A DNA stretch of 55,000 bases from Solirubrobacterales bacterium (GTDB lineage Bacteria > Actinomycetota > Thermoleophilia > Solirubrobacterales > Solirubrobacteraceae), in assembly GCA_025963965.1 (NCBI GenBank), contig JAOPZS010000099.1:1-55000 (forward strand). Direction: 5' to 3'. A program made the position numbers and the translations under genes. The notes under the pieces were generated by a model. The model had not been told where the DNA came from, searched no databases, and saw only the letters and a program-made list of their open reading frames with translations. Below are positions 40,292 through 47,319 of the stretch, piece after piece (within the stretch, counting starts at the first letter, position 1; each line of letters starts with the position of its first letter).

Positions 40292-41664
40292 TGCGCGTAG
40301 CGTTCGCCGGCGTAGTTCATGAACTTCGGGTACTCCTTCTGGAAGGTCAACGTGACTTTCCCGACCGCGCCGTTGCGGTGCTTGGCAATGATCAGGTCGG
40401 CCTCGCCGGGGCGCTCGGAGTCCTCGTCGTAGTACTCGTCGCGGTAGATGAACATGACGAGGTCGGAGTCCTGCTCGAGGTTCCCCGACTCGCGCAGGTC
40501 CGACAGCTGCGGAACCTTCGGCGAGCGGGTCTCGACGGCGCGACTCAGCTGCGACAGGGCGATCACGGGCACGCCCAGCTCGCGGGCGAGGATCTTCAGC
40601 CCGCGGCTGAGCTCGCCGACGGCGGTGACGCGGCTGTCATAGCGGCTGTCCGTGCGCATCAGCTGCAGGTAGTCGACGATGATCAGCCCGAGGCCGCCCT
40701 CGCACTGGCTGTGCAGGCGCCGCGCCTTCGCGCGGATCTCGAGCATGCCGACGTCGGAGGAGTCGTCGACCCACAGCGGTGCGGAGGCGAGGCGCTGCGA
40801 GGCGGACAGGATCTTCGGCCAGCGCTGCTCGGAGACGCGGCCCTTGCGCAGCTCCTCGCCCTTGATCCGCGCCTGCGAGGCGACGAAGCGCTGGGCCAGC
40901 TCGGCCTCTGCCATCTCCAGCGAGAACAGCGCGACGGGCTTGTTGTGCTCGACGGCGGCGTTCTCGGCGATGTTGCAGACGAGCGCGCTCTTGCCCATCG
41001 CGGGACGTGCCGCGATGATGATCAGGTTGCCCGGCTGAAAGCCGCCGGTGATCTCGTCGAGGTCTTTGAAGCCCGACGGGGTGCCGGTCAGCGACGTCCC
41101 CTCGAGCGACAGGCGGTGCAGCTTGTCGAGCTCCTCGTGCAGGACGTCCTCGATCGCCCTGAAGTCCTGCTGGCGATCGTCGCGGGCGACCTCGAGCATC
41201 GCCTTCTCGGCCTGCTCGACGAGCTCGCGCGGAGGCGCGTCGTGGCCGAGCACGCTCTCCTGGATCACGTAGGAGGTCTGCAGGAGCCGGCGCAGCAGGG
41301 CGTTCTCGCGCACGATCTGCGCGTAGCGGCGCGCGTGGCCTGCCGCCGGCACGACGCCCGTCAGTTCGTCGACCGCCGCCTGTCCGCCGACGTCCGGAAG
41401 CTTGTTCATCTGACGCAGGCGGTCGACAACGGTCAGCACGTCGACCGGCTCGCTCTCGTTGTAGAGCGCCAGCATCGCCTCGTAGATCGTCGCGTGGCGC
41501 TCGCGGTAGAAGTCCTCCGGGCGCAGCCCCTCCTCGATCACGAGCGCGTACAGCGAACGGTCGGAGAGCAGGATCGCCCCCAGCACCGACTGCTCGGCGT
41601 CGAGGTTGTGCGGTGGCGTGATCACGCCCTGGGAGTTGCCGTTGGAAGTCGACACAGCGCTCAT
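40288..41664 (-). CDS. dnaB: Replicative DNA helicase DnaB
   Basis: A 458-residue RecA-fold helicase. The N-terminal DnaB domain opens with PHNLDAEQSVLGAILL; the C-terminal domain has GNLIIIAARPAMGKSALVCNIA (Walker A), IIVDYLQLMRTD (Walker B) and SRAVETRSPKVPQLSDLRESGNLEQDSDLVMFIYRDEYY. No intein is present, unlike many actinobacterial dnaB genes. ATG 41664 is chosen: TACACT lies 10 nt upstream and homology begins here. A TTG at 41718 would add 18 residues. It is coupled to the loader-like ATPase downstream. Confidence 0.96.
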   Translation of the reverse strand: MSAVSTSNGNSQGVITPPHNLDAEQSVLGAILLSDRSLYALVIEEGLRPEDFYRERHATIYEAMLALYNESEPVDVLTVVDRLRQMNKLPDVGGQAAVDELTGVVPAAGHARRYAQIVRENALLRRLLQTSYVIQESVLGHDAPPRELVEQAEKAMLEVARDDRQQDFRAIEDVLHEELDKLHRLSLEGTSLTGTPSGFKDLDEITGGFQPGNLIIIAARPAMGKSALVCNIAENAAVEHNKPVALFSLEMAEAELAQRFVASQARIKGEELRKGRVSEQRWPKILSASQRLASAPLWVDDSSDVGMLEIRAKARRLHSQCEGGLGLIIVDYLQLMRTDSRYDSRVTAVGELSRGLKILARELGVPVIALSQLSRAVETRSPKVPQLSDLRESGNLEQDSDLVMFIYRDEYYDEDSERPGEADLIIAKHRNGAVGKVTLTFQKEYPKFMNYAGERYAQ

Positions 41665-41674
41665 CTGATTGGCG

Positions 41675-41680
41675 AGTGTA
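41675..41680 (-). promoter_or_regulatory. -10 hexamer of dnaB
   Basis: TACACT on the minus strand, 10 nt before ATG 41664; no ribosome site. It suggests that dnaB has a promoter separate from the ribosomal protein genes. Confidence 0.5.
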
Positions 41681-41749
41681 GGCTCGCCCAGAGGGCGGCC
41701 AGAGAGACGTTCCCGCAAATCGCGGCAGGAAAAGCTGACGTGCTGCTCA

Positions 41750-41763
41750 CGAACACATGTTCG
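41750..41763. promoter_or_regulatory. LexA/SOS-box-like palindrome
   Basis: CGAACACATGTTCG matches the Gram-positive SOS box CGAAC-N4-GTTCG exactly. It lies in the rplI-dnaB intergenic region, 70 bp upstream of the proposed dnaB -10 and 73 bp after rplI. The distance is larger than usual for simple repression. Confidence 0.55.
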
Positions 41764-41835
41764 CAGCGCGCGGGGACGGAAGCGCGTACGCCGCTGCGCG
41801 CCGTCCTCGAGTCGGTAAAGCGCTCCGGAGCGTCG

Positions 41836-42288
41836 CTATTTCTTCGCGACGACCATCGTCTTGATGGTCGCGGTGACGCCGTCGACGACTTCGACGACGA
41901 CCATGTAGGTGCCGACGTTCTTGATCGGCTCCGGCATGTGCACGTTTCGTTTGTCGATCCGCAGGCCGCGCGCTTCGCGGATCGCCGTGGCGATGTCCTG
42001 CGCGGTCACCGAGCCGAACAGGCGGCCGTCGGCCCCGGCCTGCTGGGGGATCGTCAAGACGGTGCGGTTCAGCAGGTTGACGTTCTCCTGCGCTTTCTCG
42101 ACGGCCTCGCGGGCGGCGCGCTCGGCCGCCGCCTGGCGCTGGCGAATCGTTTCGATCGCGCCCTTCGTGGCCGGCTCGGCCAGCTTGCGCGGGATCAGGT
42201 AGTTGCGCAGATAGCCCTTGGAGACGTCGACGACATTGCCCTGCTCGCCGAGCTCCTCGACGTCTCTGAGAAGGATTGCTTCGGGCAT
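41836..42288 (-). CDS. rplI: Ribosomal protein L9
   Basis: A 150-residue bL9. The N-terminal domain reads EAILLRDVEELGEQGNVVDVSKGYLRNYLIPRKLA, the exact L9 signature, followed by the long central helix and C-terminal domain (GRLFGSVTAQDIATAIREA). It binds 23S rRNA domain V. It follows rpsR by 9 nt. Confidence 0.97.
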   Translation of the reverse strand: MPEAILLRDVEELGEQGNVVDVSKGYLRNYLIPRKLAEPATKGAIETIRQRQAAAERAAREAVEKAQENVNLLNRTVLTIPQQAGADGRLFGSVTAQDIATAIREARGLRIDKRNVHMPEPIKNVGTYMVVVEVVDGVTATIKTMVVAKK

Positions 42289-42297
42289 CGCCTGGGC

Positions 42298-42612
42298 CTA
42301 GTCGCGGTCGCGCCCGCGGCGCGGCCCGTCCTCGCGGCCACCCTCGTTGACGTAGGGCAGCAGCGCGAGCTCGCGCGCACGCTTGACGGCGCGCGCGATC
42401 TGCACCTGGTGGCGCCGGCACGAGCCGGTGATGCGCCTCGAGCGGATCTTGCCCTTCTCGGAGATGAACTTGCGCAGCGACGCGACGTCCTTGTAGTCGA
42501 CCTGGTCGACCTTGTCACGACAGTGCTGGCAGGGCTTGCGCCTGCCGCTGCCCGGCCCACTGCGCTTGTCGCGGCGGCGAACCGGCTTGCCGCGCCCACG
42601 TGCCTTGGCCAT
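42298..42612 (-). CDS. rpsR: Ribosomal protein S18 (zinc-binding form)
   Basis: A 104-residue bS18, longer than the usual 75-90. An Arg/Gly-rich N-terminus precedes [15 protein letters not shown], and ITGSCRRHQ completes the CxxC...C..H zinc site of the C+ form. [23 protein letters not shown] is a charged C-terminal extension. It pairs with S6 in the small-subunit platform. The usual partners rpsF and ssb are upstream, rplI downstream. Confidence 0.96.
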   Translation of the reverse strand: MAKARGRGKPVRRRDKRSGPGSGRRKPCQHCRDKVDQVDYKDVASLRKFISEKGKIRSRRITGSCRRHQVQIARAVKRARELALLPYVNEGGREDGPRRGRDRD

Positions 42613-42625
42613 CAGGATTCACCTT

Positions 42626-42641
42626 GGGCGCGCGCGCGCCC
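42626..42641. repeat. 16-bp perfect GC palindrome between ssb and rpsR
   Basis: GGGCGCGC and its reverse complement GCGCGCCC are directly joined, 14 bp upstream of the rpsR start codon. In RNA it can form only a short stem; it may be an mRNA processing or attenuation signal, or chance. Confidence 0.5.
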
Positions 42642-42686
42642 GGGACGGGCTGTACTGGAAAACACTGTCGAGACCTCGCTGTGTGG

Positions 42687-43157
42687 CTAGAAGGGGATGT
42701 CCTCGTCGGCTGCAGCGCCGGCGGCCGGTGCGGTCTGGAAGTCCCCCTCGTCGACGGGGACGTCGCTGCCTCTTGAGCCCCCGTTGCCCGTGAATCCGCC
42801 CCCACTGGAGCCTTCATCGCGTGAGCCCAGGAACTGCACCGAGTCGGCAATGATATCGATTGCCTGGCGCTTGGCGCCCTCCTGGGTCTCCCACTCGCGC
42901 CACTCGAGCCTGCCGTCGACCGCGATCGGGCGGCCCTTGGAGAGGTAGCGGGCGGCATTCTCGCCCTGCGCGCCCCACACGGTGACGTCGAAGTAGTTCG
43001 GCTTGTCCTCCCATTCGCCGGTGCTGCCGTTCTTGCGGCGGGTGTTGCAGGCGACCCGCAGCTTGCACACCGAGGTGCCGCTCGGCAGCGAGCGCAGCTC
43101 TGGGTCGCTCGTCAGGTTTCCGGTCAGGACGACGCGGTTGATGTTGGTTGCGGCCAC
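42687..43157 (-). CDS. ssb: Single-stranded DNA-binding protein
   Basis: A 156-residue SSB. The OB fold opens with INRVVLTGNLTSDPELRSLPSG and holds YFDVTVWGAQGENAARYLSKGRPIAVDGRLEWREWE. After a Gly/Ser-rich linker the acidic tip DEDIPF is intact, the docking peptide for replication and repair proteins. GTG 43157 is preceded by GGAAGAGGAG, a strong ribosome site, unlike its leaderless neighbours. The canonical neighbour rpsF is separated from it by a hydroxylase gene. Confidence 0.97.
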   Translation of the reverse strand: MAATNINRVVLTGNLTSDPELRSLPSGTSVCKLRVACNTRRKNGSTGEWEDKPNYFDVTVWGAQGENAARYLSKGRPIAVDGRLEWREWETQEGAKRQAIDIIADSVQFLGSRDEGSSGGGFTGNGGSRGSDVPVDEGDFQTAPAAGAAADEDIPF

Positions 43158-43265
43158 GGCTCCTCTTCCTTTCGGCGGTGTTGCTGCGAATCGGCTTTCC
43201 AGCCCGGCCTGCGAGTGTAGACCGGCGCGCGGCCGGGCCTCAGCCGCGGCGGCGGGCGATCCCGC

Positions 43266-43919
43266 TCATTGCGAGGATCGCTTGGCGCGCGCCGACGTCC
43301 TGAAGACGCTGTCCCAGTATGGCGCGCTGATCCCGAACCCCTTCGTGTCGTCCTGGAAGTGGTGGCGCATGTGCCGCTCGCGCAGCATCCGGCCGAGCCG
43401 CCCGTGCGGCGCGAAGTGGTGCAGGTAGTAGTGCATCAGGTCGTAGACCAGGTAGCCGGCGAAGAACCCGGCGCCGAGGCCCGGCGCGTAGCGGTGGCCT
43501 GCGATCAGGTACATCAGGCCGAACACCCCCGCTCCAAGCGGAACGCTGACCGCGGGCGGCATCACGAGTCGCATCGGGTCGTTCGGGTGGTCGTGGTGGA
43601 CGCCGTGGATGATCCAGTGCAGCCGCGCGCCGATGCCGTCCGTGGGCTCGAAATGGAACACGAGCCGGTGCAGCCAGTACTCGAACAGCGTCCACGTCGC
43701 GTAGCCCGCGATGAGCAGGCCGGCGGTCGCGGGCACGCTGAGCATCGACAGCGACCAGGCGGCCATCAGGGCGATCGCAGGCAGGAAGATCAGCACCGGA
43801 ACGGCCGGGTGGACGCGGGACAGCGCGTCCAGCAGGCGCGACTCGAACATCGGCGGCGATGCGCGCAGCACATCCGTCCTCGTTCCGCCGCCGTCTGTCA
43901 TGTCCTCGCTCCAACCCAT
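43266..43919 (-). CDS. Fatty acid hydroxylase/sterol desaturase superfamily protein
   Basis: A 217-residue membrane-bound di-iron enzyme. Histidine boxes are seen as HRLVFH, HGVHHDH, HYYLHH and HMRHHF, with about four TM segments between them, matching the fatty acid 2-hydroxylase (FAH) type. Hydroxylated fatty acids or hopanoids are possible products. It sits between rpsF and ssb on the same strand, where those genes are normally adjacent. TAAGAT lies 10 nt before ATG 43919, so it may have its own promoter. Confidence 0.9.
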   Translation of the reverse strand: MGWSEDMTDGGGTRTDVLRASPPMFESRLLDALSRVHPAVPVLIFLPAIALMAAWSLSMLSVPATAGLLIAGYATWTLFEYWLHRLVFHFEPTDGIGARLHWIIHGVHHDHPNDPMRLVMPPAVSVPLGAGVFGLMYLIAGHRYAPGLGAGFFAGYLVYDLMHYYLHHFAPHGRLGRMLRERHMRHHFQDDTKGFGISAPYWDSVFRTSARAKRSSQ

Positions 43920-43929
43920 CGCTGCCTCG

Positions 43930-43935
43930 ATCTTA
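43930..43935 (-). promoter_or_regulatory. -10 hexamer of the fatty acid hydroxylase gene
   Basis: TAAGAT on the minus strand within a local AT-rich patch, 10 nt before ATG 43919. Confidence 0.45.
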
Positions 43936-43962
43936 TTACGCGGCAGCCGTGTCGCGAAGAGG

Positions 43963-44517
43963 CTAGGCGGTGTCGTCCGCCGGCGTCTCGCCGGCTGCCG
44001 GGTCGGCCTGATCGGCCGGTGCGGGAGCCTCTGAGGGCTCGATCGCGGAGGCCTCGGCCGGCGCGGCCTCCGCGGCCTCGACCGGAGCGGGCGGGGCCTG
44101 CGCCTCGTCGGCGGCGGGTGCGTCGGTGGCGGGAGGTGCCTCGGCGGCGGCCGGCGCCTCGCTCGTGGCGGTGGGCGGCGCCGGGGCGGTGGAGCTCAGC
44201 GACGGCGCCTCGGGCGTGCCCGGCTTGAGCTTGATGATGCGGTGGCGCAGCACCGCGTCGGTCAGCCGCATCGTGCGGTCGAGGCTCGCGAGCAGGTCCT
44301 TCTCGCTGACGTGGAACTGCAGTAGGCGGTAGTCCGCGTTCGGATGGCGGTCGATCGGGTATGTCAGCGCACGCTCGCCCCACTCGTCCTGGCCGACCAG
44401 CTCGCCCTGGGCCTCGATGGCCGTGACCGCATCCGCGACGATCTTGGCGCGAGCATCGTCCTCCACCTGGGGGTCGAGGAGCAATACGAGGTCATACGTA
44501 GGCGCTGGAAGCGTCAT
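43963..44517 (-). CDS. rpsF: Ribosomal protein S6 with long Ala/Pro/Glu-rich tail
   Basis: A 184-residue bS6 (usual 95-135). The S6 fold covers residues 1-100: YDLVLLLDPQVEDDARAKIV, GEWGERALTYPI-like QDEWGERALTYPIDRHPNADY, LLQFHVSEKDLLASLDRTMRLTDAVLRHRIIKL. The remaining 84 residues are almost entirely Ala, Pro, Glu, Asp and Thr, an acidic disordered tail. ATG 44517 has TACTCT 10 nt upstream; the gene lies 22 bp after otsA. S6 pairs with S18 encoded downstream. Confidence 0.95.
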   Translation of the reverse strand: MTLPAPTYDLVLLLDPQVEDDARAKIVADAVTAIEAQGELVGQDEWGERALTYPIDRHPNADYRLLQFHVSEKDLLASLDRTMRLTDAVLRHRIIKLKPGTPEAPSLSSTAPAPPTATSEAPAAAEAPPATDAPAADEAQAPPAPVEAAEAAPAEASAIEPSEAPAPADQADPAAGETPADDTA

Positions 44518-44527
44518 GCGACCGAGA

Positions 44528-44533
44528 AGAGTA
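44528..44533 (-). promoter_or_regulatory. -10 hexamer of rpsF
   Basis: TACTCT on the minus strand, 10 nt before ATG 44517, in the 22-bp gap after otsA. It allows rpsF expression independent of the trehalose genes. Confidence 0.5.
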
Positions 44534-44539
44534 GCGGGT

Positions 44540-46006
44540 CTAGGCCGACGCTCGCGAGCGGCCCTTGGCCTTGATGTCGGCCAGCTGCTCGTCGATCCAG
44601 TCGCCCGGGTCGCGTGAGGTGACGATCGCCGCCAGTCCCTCGGCGCGGCGCCGGCGCTCCTGCGGCGCCATCGTCAGAGCGGCGTGGATCGAGTCGGCCA
44701 GCTCCTGGATGTCGAAGGGGTTCACCGACAGGGCGTACTCGCCGAGCTCCTCATGGGCTCCGGTGTTCTCCGAGAGGATCGACACCCCCTCCCGCTCGTT
44801 GACGAGCGGCCCCTCCTTGGCGACGAGGTTCATGCCGTCGAACATCGCGTTGACGAGCAGCACGTCGTAGTGCTTGTACGCCGCCATCGCCTCCTCCAGG
44901 TTGTCGCGCAGCTTCAACTGGATCGGCATCCAGTCGGGCGTGCCGTGACGGTGGTTGACGACGGCGACGAGCGCCTCGATCCGCTCGAGGTACTCGGCGT
45001 ACTGCGGGACGTCGGTCCGCGACGGCATCAGCTGCGCGATGAACGTCACACGCTCGCTGAACTCGGGATGCTGCTCCAGGAACAGGTCGAATGCCGAGAA
45101 GCCGCGCAGCACGTTCTTGGAGAGGTCGGCGCGGTCGACGCGCAGGATCAGGAAGTCGCGGCGCCGGCGCAGCAGCTGCTCCTCGAATCGCGCAACCGGC
45201 TCCCCGGCGGCGATCTGACGCGTCGCGGCGTGGTCGATCGGGAGCGGGTAGGCCCGCACCCACACCTCACGCTCCCCGAATCGCACGATGCCCTCGTTGA
45301 AGTTGACCTCGAGCTCCATCAGGTCGCGGCAGCACTGCAGGAAGTTGTGGCGGTAGGAGCGCGTGTGGAAGCCGATGATGTCGTTGGCCAGCAGCCCCGT
45401 GAAGATGTCCCGGCGGATCCGCGACGGGAGCACGCGCCAGGCGTCCGGCTGAGTCCACGGGATGTGGATGAAGTGGTGCAGGAACACATCCGGACGCGCG
45501 CGCCGGACGAGCTCGGGGAGCGTGTAGAGGTGGTAGTCGTGGACCATCACGACCGGCTCCTCGTTGCCCTCCAGCTCCTCGACCACGGCCTGTGCGAGGT
45601 CCTCGTTGACGACGTTGTAGCCGAACTCGAACGCCTCGATCTCCTCCCTGCGGATGTCGGGCGCATTCGAGAGGTCCCACAGGTAGTGCTGGATGAACCA
45701 CAGCATCGGGTTGGCGAAGACGTTGTAGAAGCGGTCATAGGCGTCCGGGTCGCTGACGACGAGGCGCACCTGGTATTCGCCGCCACCGGGGGCGACGACT
45801 CCGAACGCCCGCCCGCCGTGCTCGCGGGAGACCTCGGCGTCGTACTCGTTCATCGCCGAGGCGATCCAGATCGCTTCGCGATGGGAAGCCAGGCCCGTCA
45901 GGGCCGTGACCAATCCGCCCGAGCCGCGCTGCACCTCGCCCCCCATGTGAAACGTGACAGGCCCTCGGTTGCTGACCAGCACCAGCGGAGCCCGCTGTGC
46001 CGGCAC
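44540..46006 (-). CDS. otsA: Trehalose-6-phosphate synthase (GT20)
   Basis: A 488-residue GT20 enzyme that makes trehalose 6-phosphate from a nucleotide-glucose and glucose 6-phosphate. PLVLVSNRGPVTFHMGG, VMVHDYHLYTLPELVR, FIHIPWTQPDAWRVLPSR, ILRVDRADLSKNVLRGFSAFDLFL, and GMNLVAKEGPLVNEREGVSILSENTGA are typical. The RGPV and DYHLY motifs are intact. Start GTG 46006 is 5 nt after treT's stop; the longer frame upstream is a shadow. No OtsB phosphatase gene is present here. Confidence 0.93.
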   Translation of the reverse strand: MPAQRAPLVLVSNRGPVTFHMGGEVQRGSGGLVTALTGLASHREAIWIASAMNEYDAEVSREHGGRAFGVVAPGGGEYQVRLVVSDPDAYDRFYNVFANPMLWFIQHYLWDLSNAPDIRREEIEAFEFGYNVVNEDLAQAVVEELEGNEEPVVMVHDYHLYTLPELVRRARPDVFLHHFIHIPWTQPDAWRVLPSRIRRDIFTGLLANDIIGFHTRSYRHNFLQCCRDLMELEVNFNEGIVRFGEREVWVRAYPLPIDHAATRQIAAGEPVARFEEQLLRRRRDFLILRVDRADLSKNVLRGFSAFDLFLEQHPEFSERVTFIAQLMPSRTDVPQYAEYLERIEALVAVVNHRHGTPDWMPIQLKLRDNLEEAMAAYKHYDVLLVNAMFDGMNLVAKEGPLVNEREGVSILSENTGAHEELGEYALSVNPFDIQELADSIHAALTMAPQERRRRAEGLAAIVTSRDPGDWIDEQLADIKAKGRSRASA

Positions 46007-46011
46007 CGGAC

Positions 46012-47247
46012 TCAGGCCTCCAGCAGCCCGTTGAAGATCCGCAGATAGTCGCGCAGATAGCGGGGGGTGAGGAAATGCTGGCGGACGTGCTCCTTGCCGC
46101 GCCGTCCCAGTGACCGGCCGAGCTGCGGGTCCCGCAGGATCTCGATCGTCCGCTGAGCGCACTGCTCGACGCTCGAGACCAGATAGCCGGTCGTGCCGTC
46201 CTCGATCTGCAGCGGGATGCCGCCGACGTTGCCGCCGATGAACGGCCGCCCCTTCCAGATCGCCTCCGTCACGGTCAGCCCGAAGCCCTCGCGCGTGGAC
46301 TTCTGGATCAGCACATCGGAGTGCGACTGGAACGCGTTGACCTCGATCGCGCCGACGTTGTTGAAGTTGTTGAGGATGTGCACGTCCGGGTCGCCGTCGG
46401 CATGGGCGATCGTGGCGTTGAAGAAGTCCCACCCCTCCGGGTCGTCGCTGGCCATCGAGCCGACCAGCGCGAGCTGCACCTCGGGCATCTCCTCCTTGAC
46501 CTGACGGTAGGCGTCGATCACCCCGAGCGGGTCCTTCCATGGGTCGAACCGCGACACCTGGCACATCAGCGGCCGGTCGACATCGATGCCGAACTGACCG
46601 CAGACGAATGCGCCGTCCTCGGGCGAGAGCGCCATGTTCTTCGGCGTCAGCGGGTCGATCGCGGGCGGCACGATGTTGACGTTGCCCTTCATGCCCTGCG
46701 GCGCGTACTGCGCCATGTGGAACAGCGACTCAGGGTAGTCCTCGATGTAGGGCATCAGCTGGGAGATCGTGTCCGGGTTGGGCGTCGACAGGTCGATGTG
46801 GCAGCGCCACACCCAGCCCTTGGCCTTCTCGGGCACGAGCTTGTAGAGCCCGGCCGGCTGCGGGTCGTGCACGAGGCAGACGTCCCACCCATCGCTCAGC
46901 TCGCGCGCGTTCATCTCGTTGAAGCGCCTCCACGTGTCCCACTGCTCGGAGTCGAGGTCCTGCGGCGCACCCTGAAGGGCGTTGTGCATCAGCTTCGTCG
47001 CGTTGAAGAACTCTTCACGGCCGTAGATCACGTGCCACTCGCAGTCCAGGCCGACGTCGCGCATCAAGGGCACGAGCGTGTAGAGGATCTCCGAGACGCC
47101 GCCGCCGAAGGCCGTCGCGGAGATGTGCACGACGCGCTTGCCCTGCAGAGGCTCGGCCAGCTCGCGGATTTCGGCGATCAGCTCGCGTCCGCAGATGTGC
47201 GTGTAGTCGGCGAGCGTCTTGTGGGCAAGGGCGACGGGCTGGAGCAC
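46012..47247 (-). CDS. treT: Trehalose synthase TreT-type glycosyltransferase (GT4)
   Basis: A 411-residue GT4 (GT-B) enzyme. ISATAFGGGVSEILYTLVPLMRDVGLDCEWHVI and WRCHIDLSTPNPDTISQLMPYIEDYPESLFHM are close to TreT from Thermus and archaea; CQVSRFDPWKDPLGVIDAYRQV and STREGFGLTVTEAIWKGRPFIGGNVGGIPLQI form the C-terminal nucleotide-binding half with the EX7E motif. TreT joins glucose to NDP-glucose to give trehalose directly. GTG 47247 is preceded by TATCGT eight nt upstream. It is followed by otsA after 5 nt. Confidence 0.92.
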   Translation of the reverse strand: MLQPVALAHKTLADYTHICGRELIAEIRELAEPLQGKRVVHISATAFGGGVSEILYTLVPLMRDVGLDCEWHVIYGREEFFNATKLMHNALQGAPQDLDSEQWDTWRRFNEMNARELSDGWDVCLVHDPQPAGLYKLVPEKAKGWVWRCHIDLSTPNPDTISQLMPYIEDYPESLFHMAQYAPQGMKGNVNIVPPAIDPLTPKNMALSPEDGAFVCGQFGIDVDRPLMCQVSRFDPWKDPLGVIDAYRQVKEEMPEVQLALVGSMASDDPEGWDFFNATIAHADGDPDVHILNNFNNVGAIEVNAFQSHSDVLIQKSTREGFGLTVTEAIWKGRPFIGGNVGGIPLQIEDGTTGYLVSSVEQCAQRTIEILRDPQLGRSLGRRGKEHVRQHFLTPRYLRDYLRIFNGLLEA

Positions 47248-47255
47248 GCGGCGGC

Positions 47256-47261
47256 ACGATA
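47256..47261 (-). promoter_or_regulatory. -10 hexamer of treT
   Basis: TATCGT on the minus strand, 8 nt before GTG 47247; leaderless pattern. The divergent M28-like gene has its own -10 at 47306. Confidence 0.5.
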
Positions 47262-47305
47262 TCTCACCGGGACGCCGTAGTCGCGCGAGGAGCCGCCGGC
47301 CGGAC

Positions 47306-47311
47306 TATGGT
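47306..47311 (+). promoter_or_regulatory. -10 hexamer of the M28-like membrane protein gene
   Basis: TATGGT eight nt before ATG 47320, with no ribosome site; near-consensus and leaderless. Confidence 0.55.
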
Positions 47312-47319
47312 CTAGCGGC

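Noticed and set aside
42626-42641. S6:S18 autoregulatory RNA motif near rpsR.
   Set aside because: The palindrome has no bulged loop or CCG motif as in the known rpsF leader, and it lies before rpsR, not rpsF.
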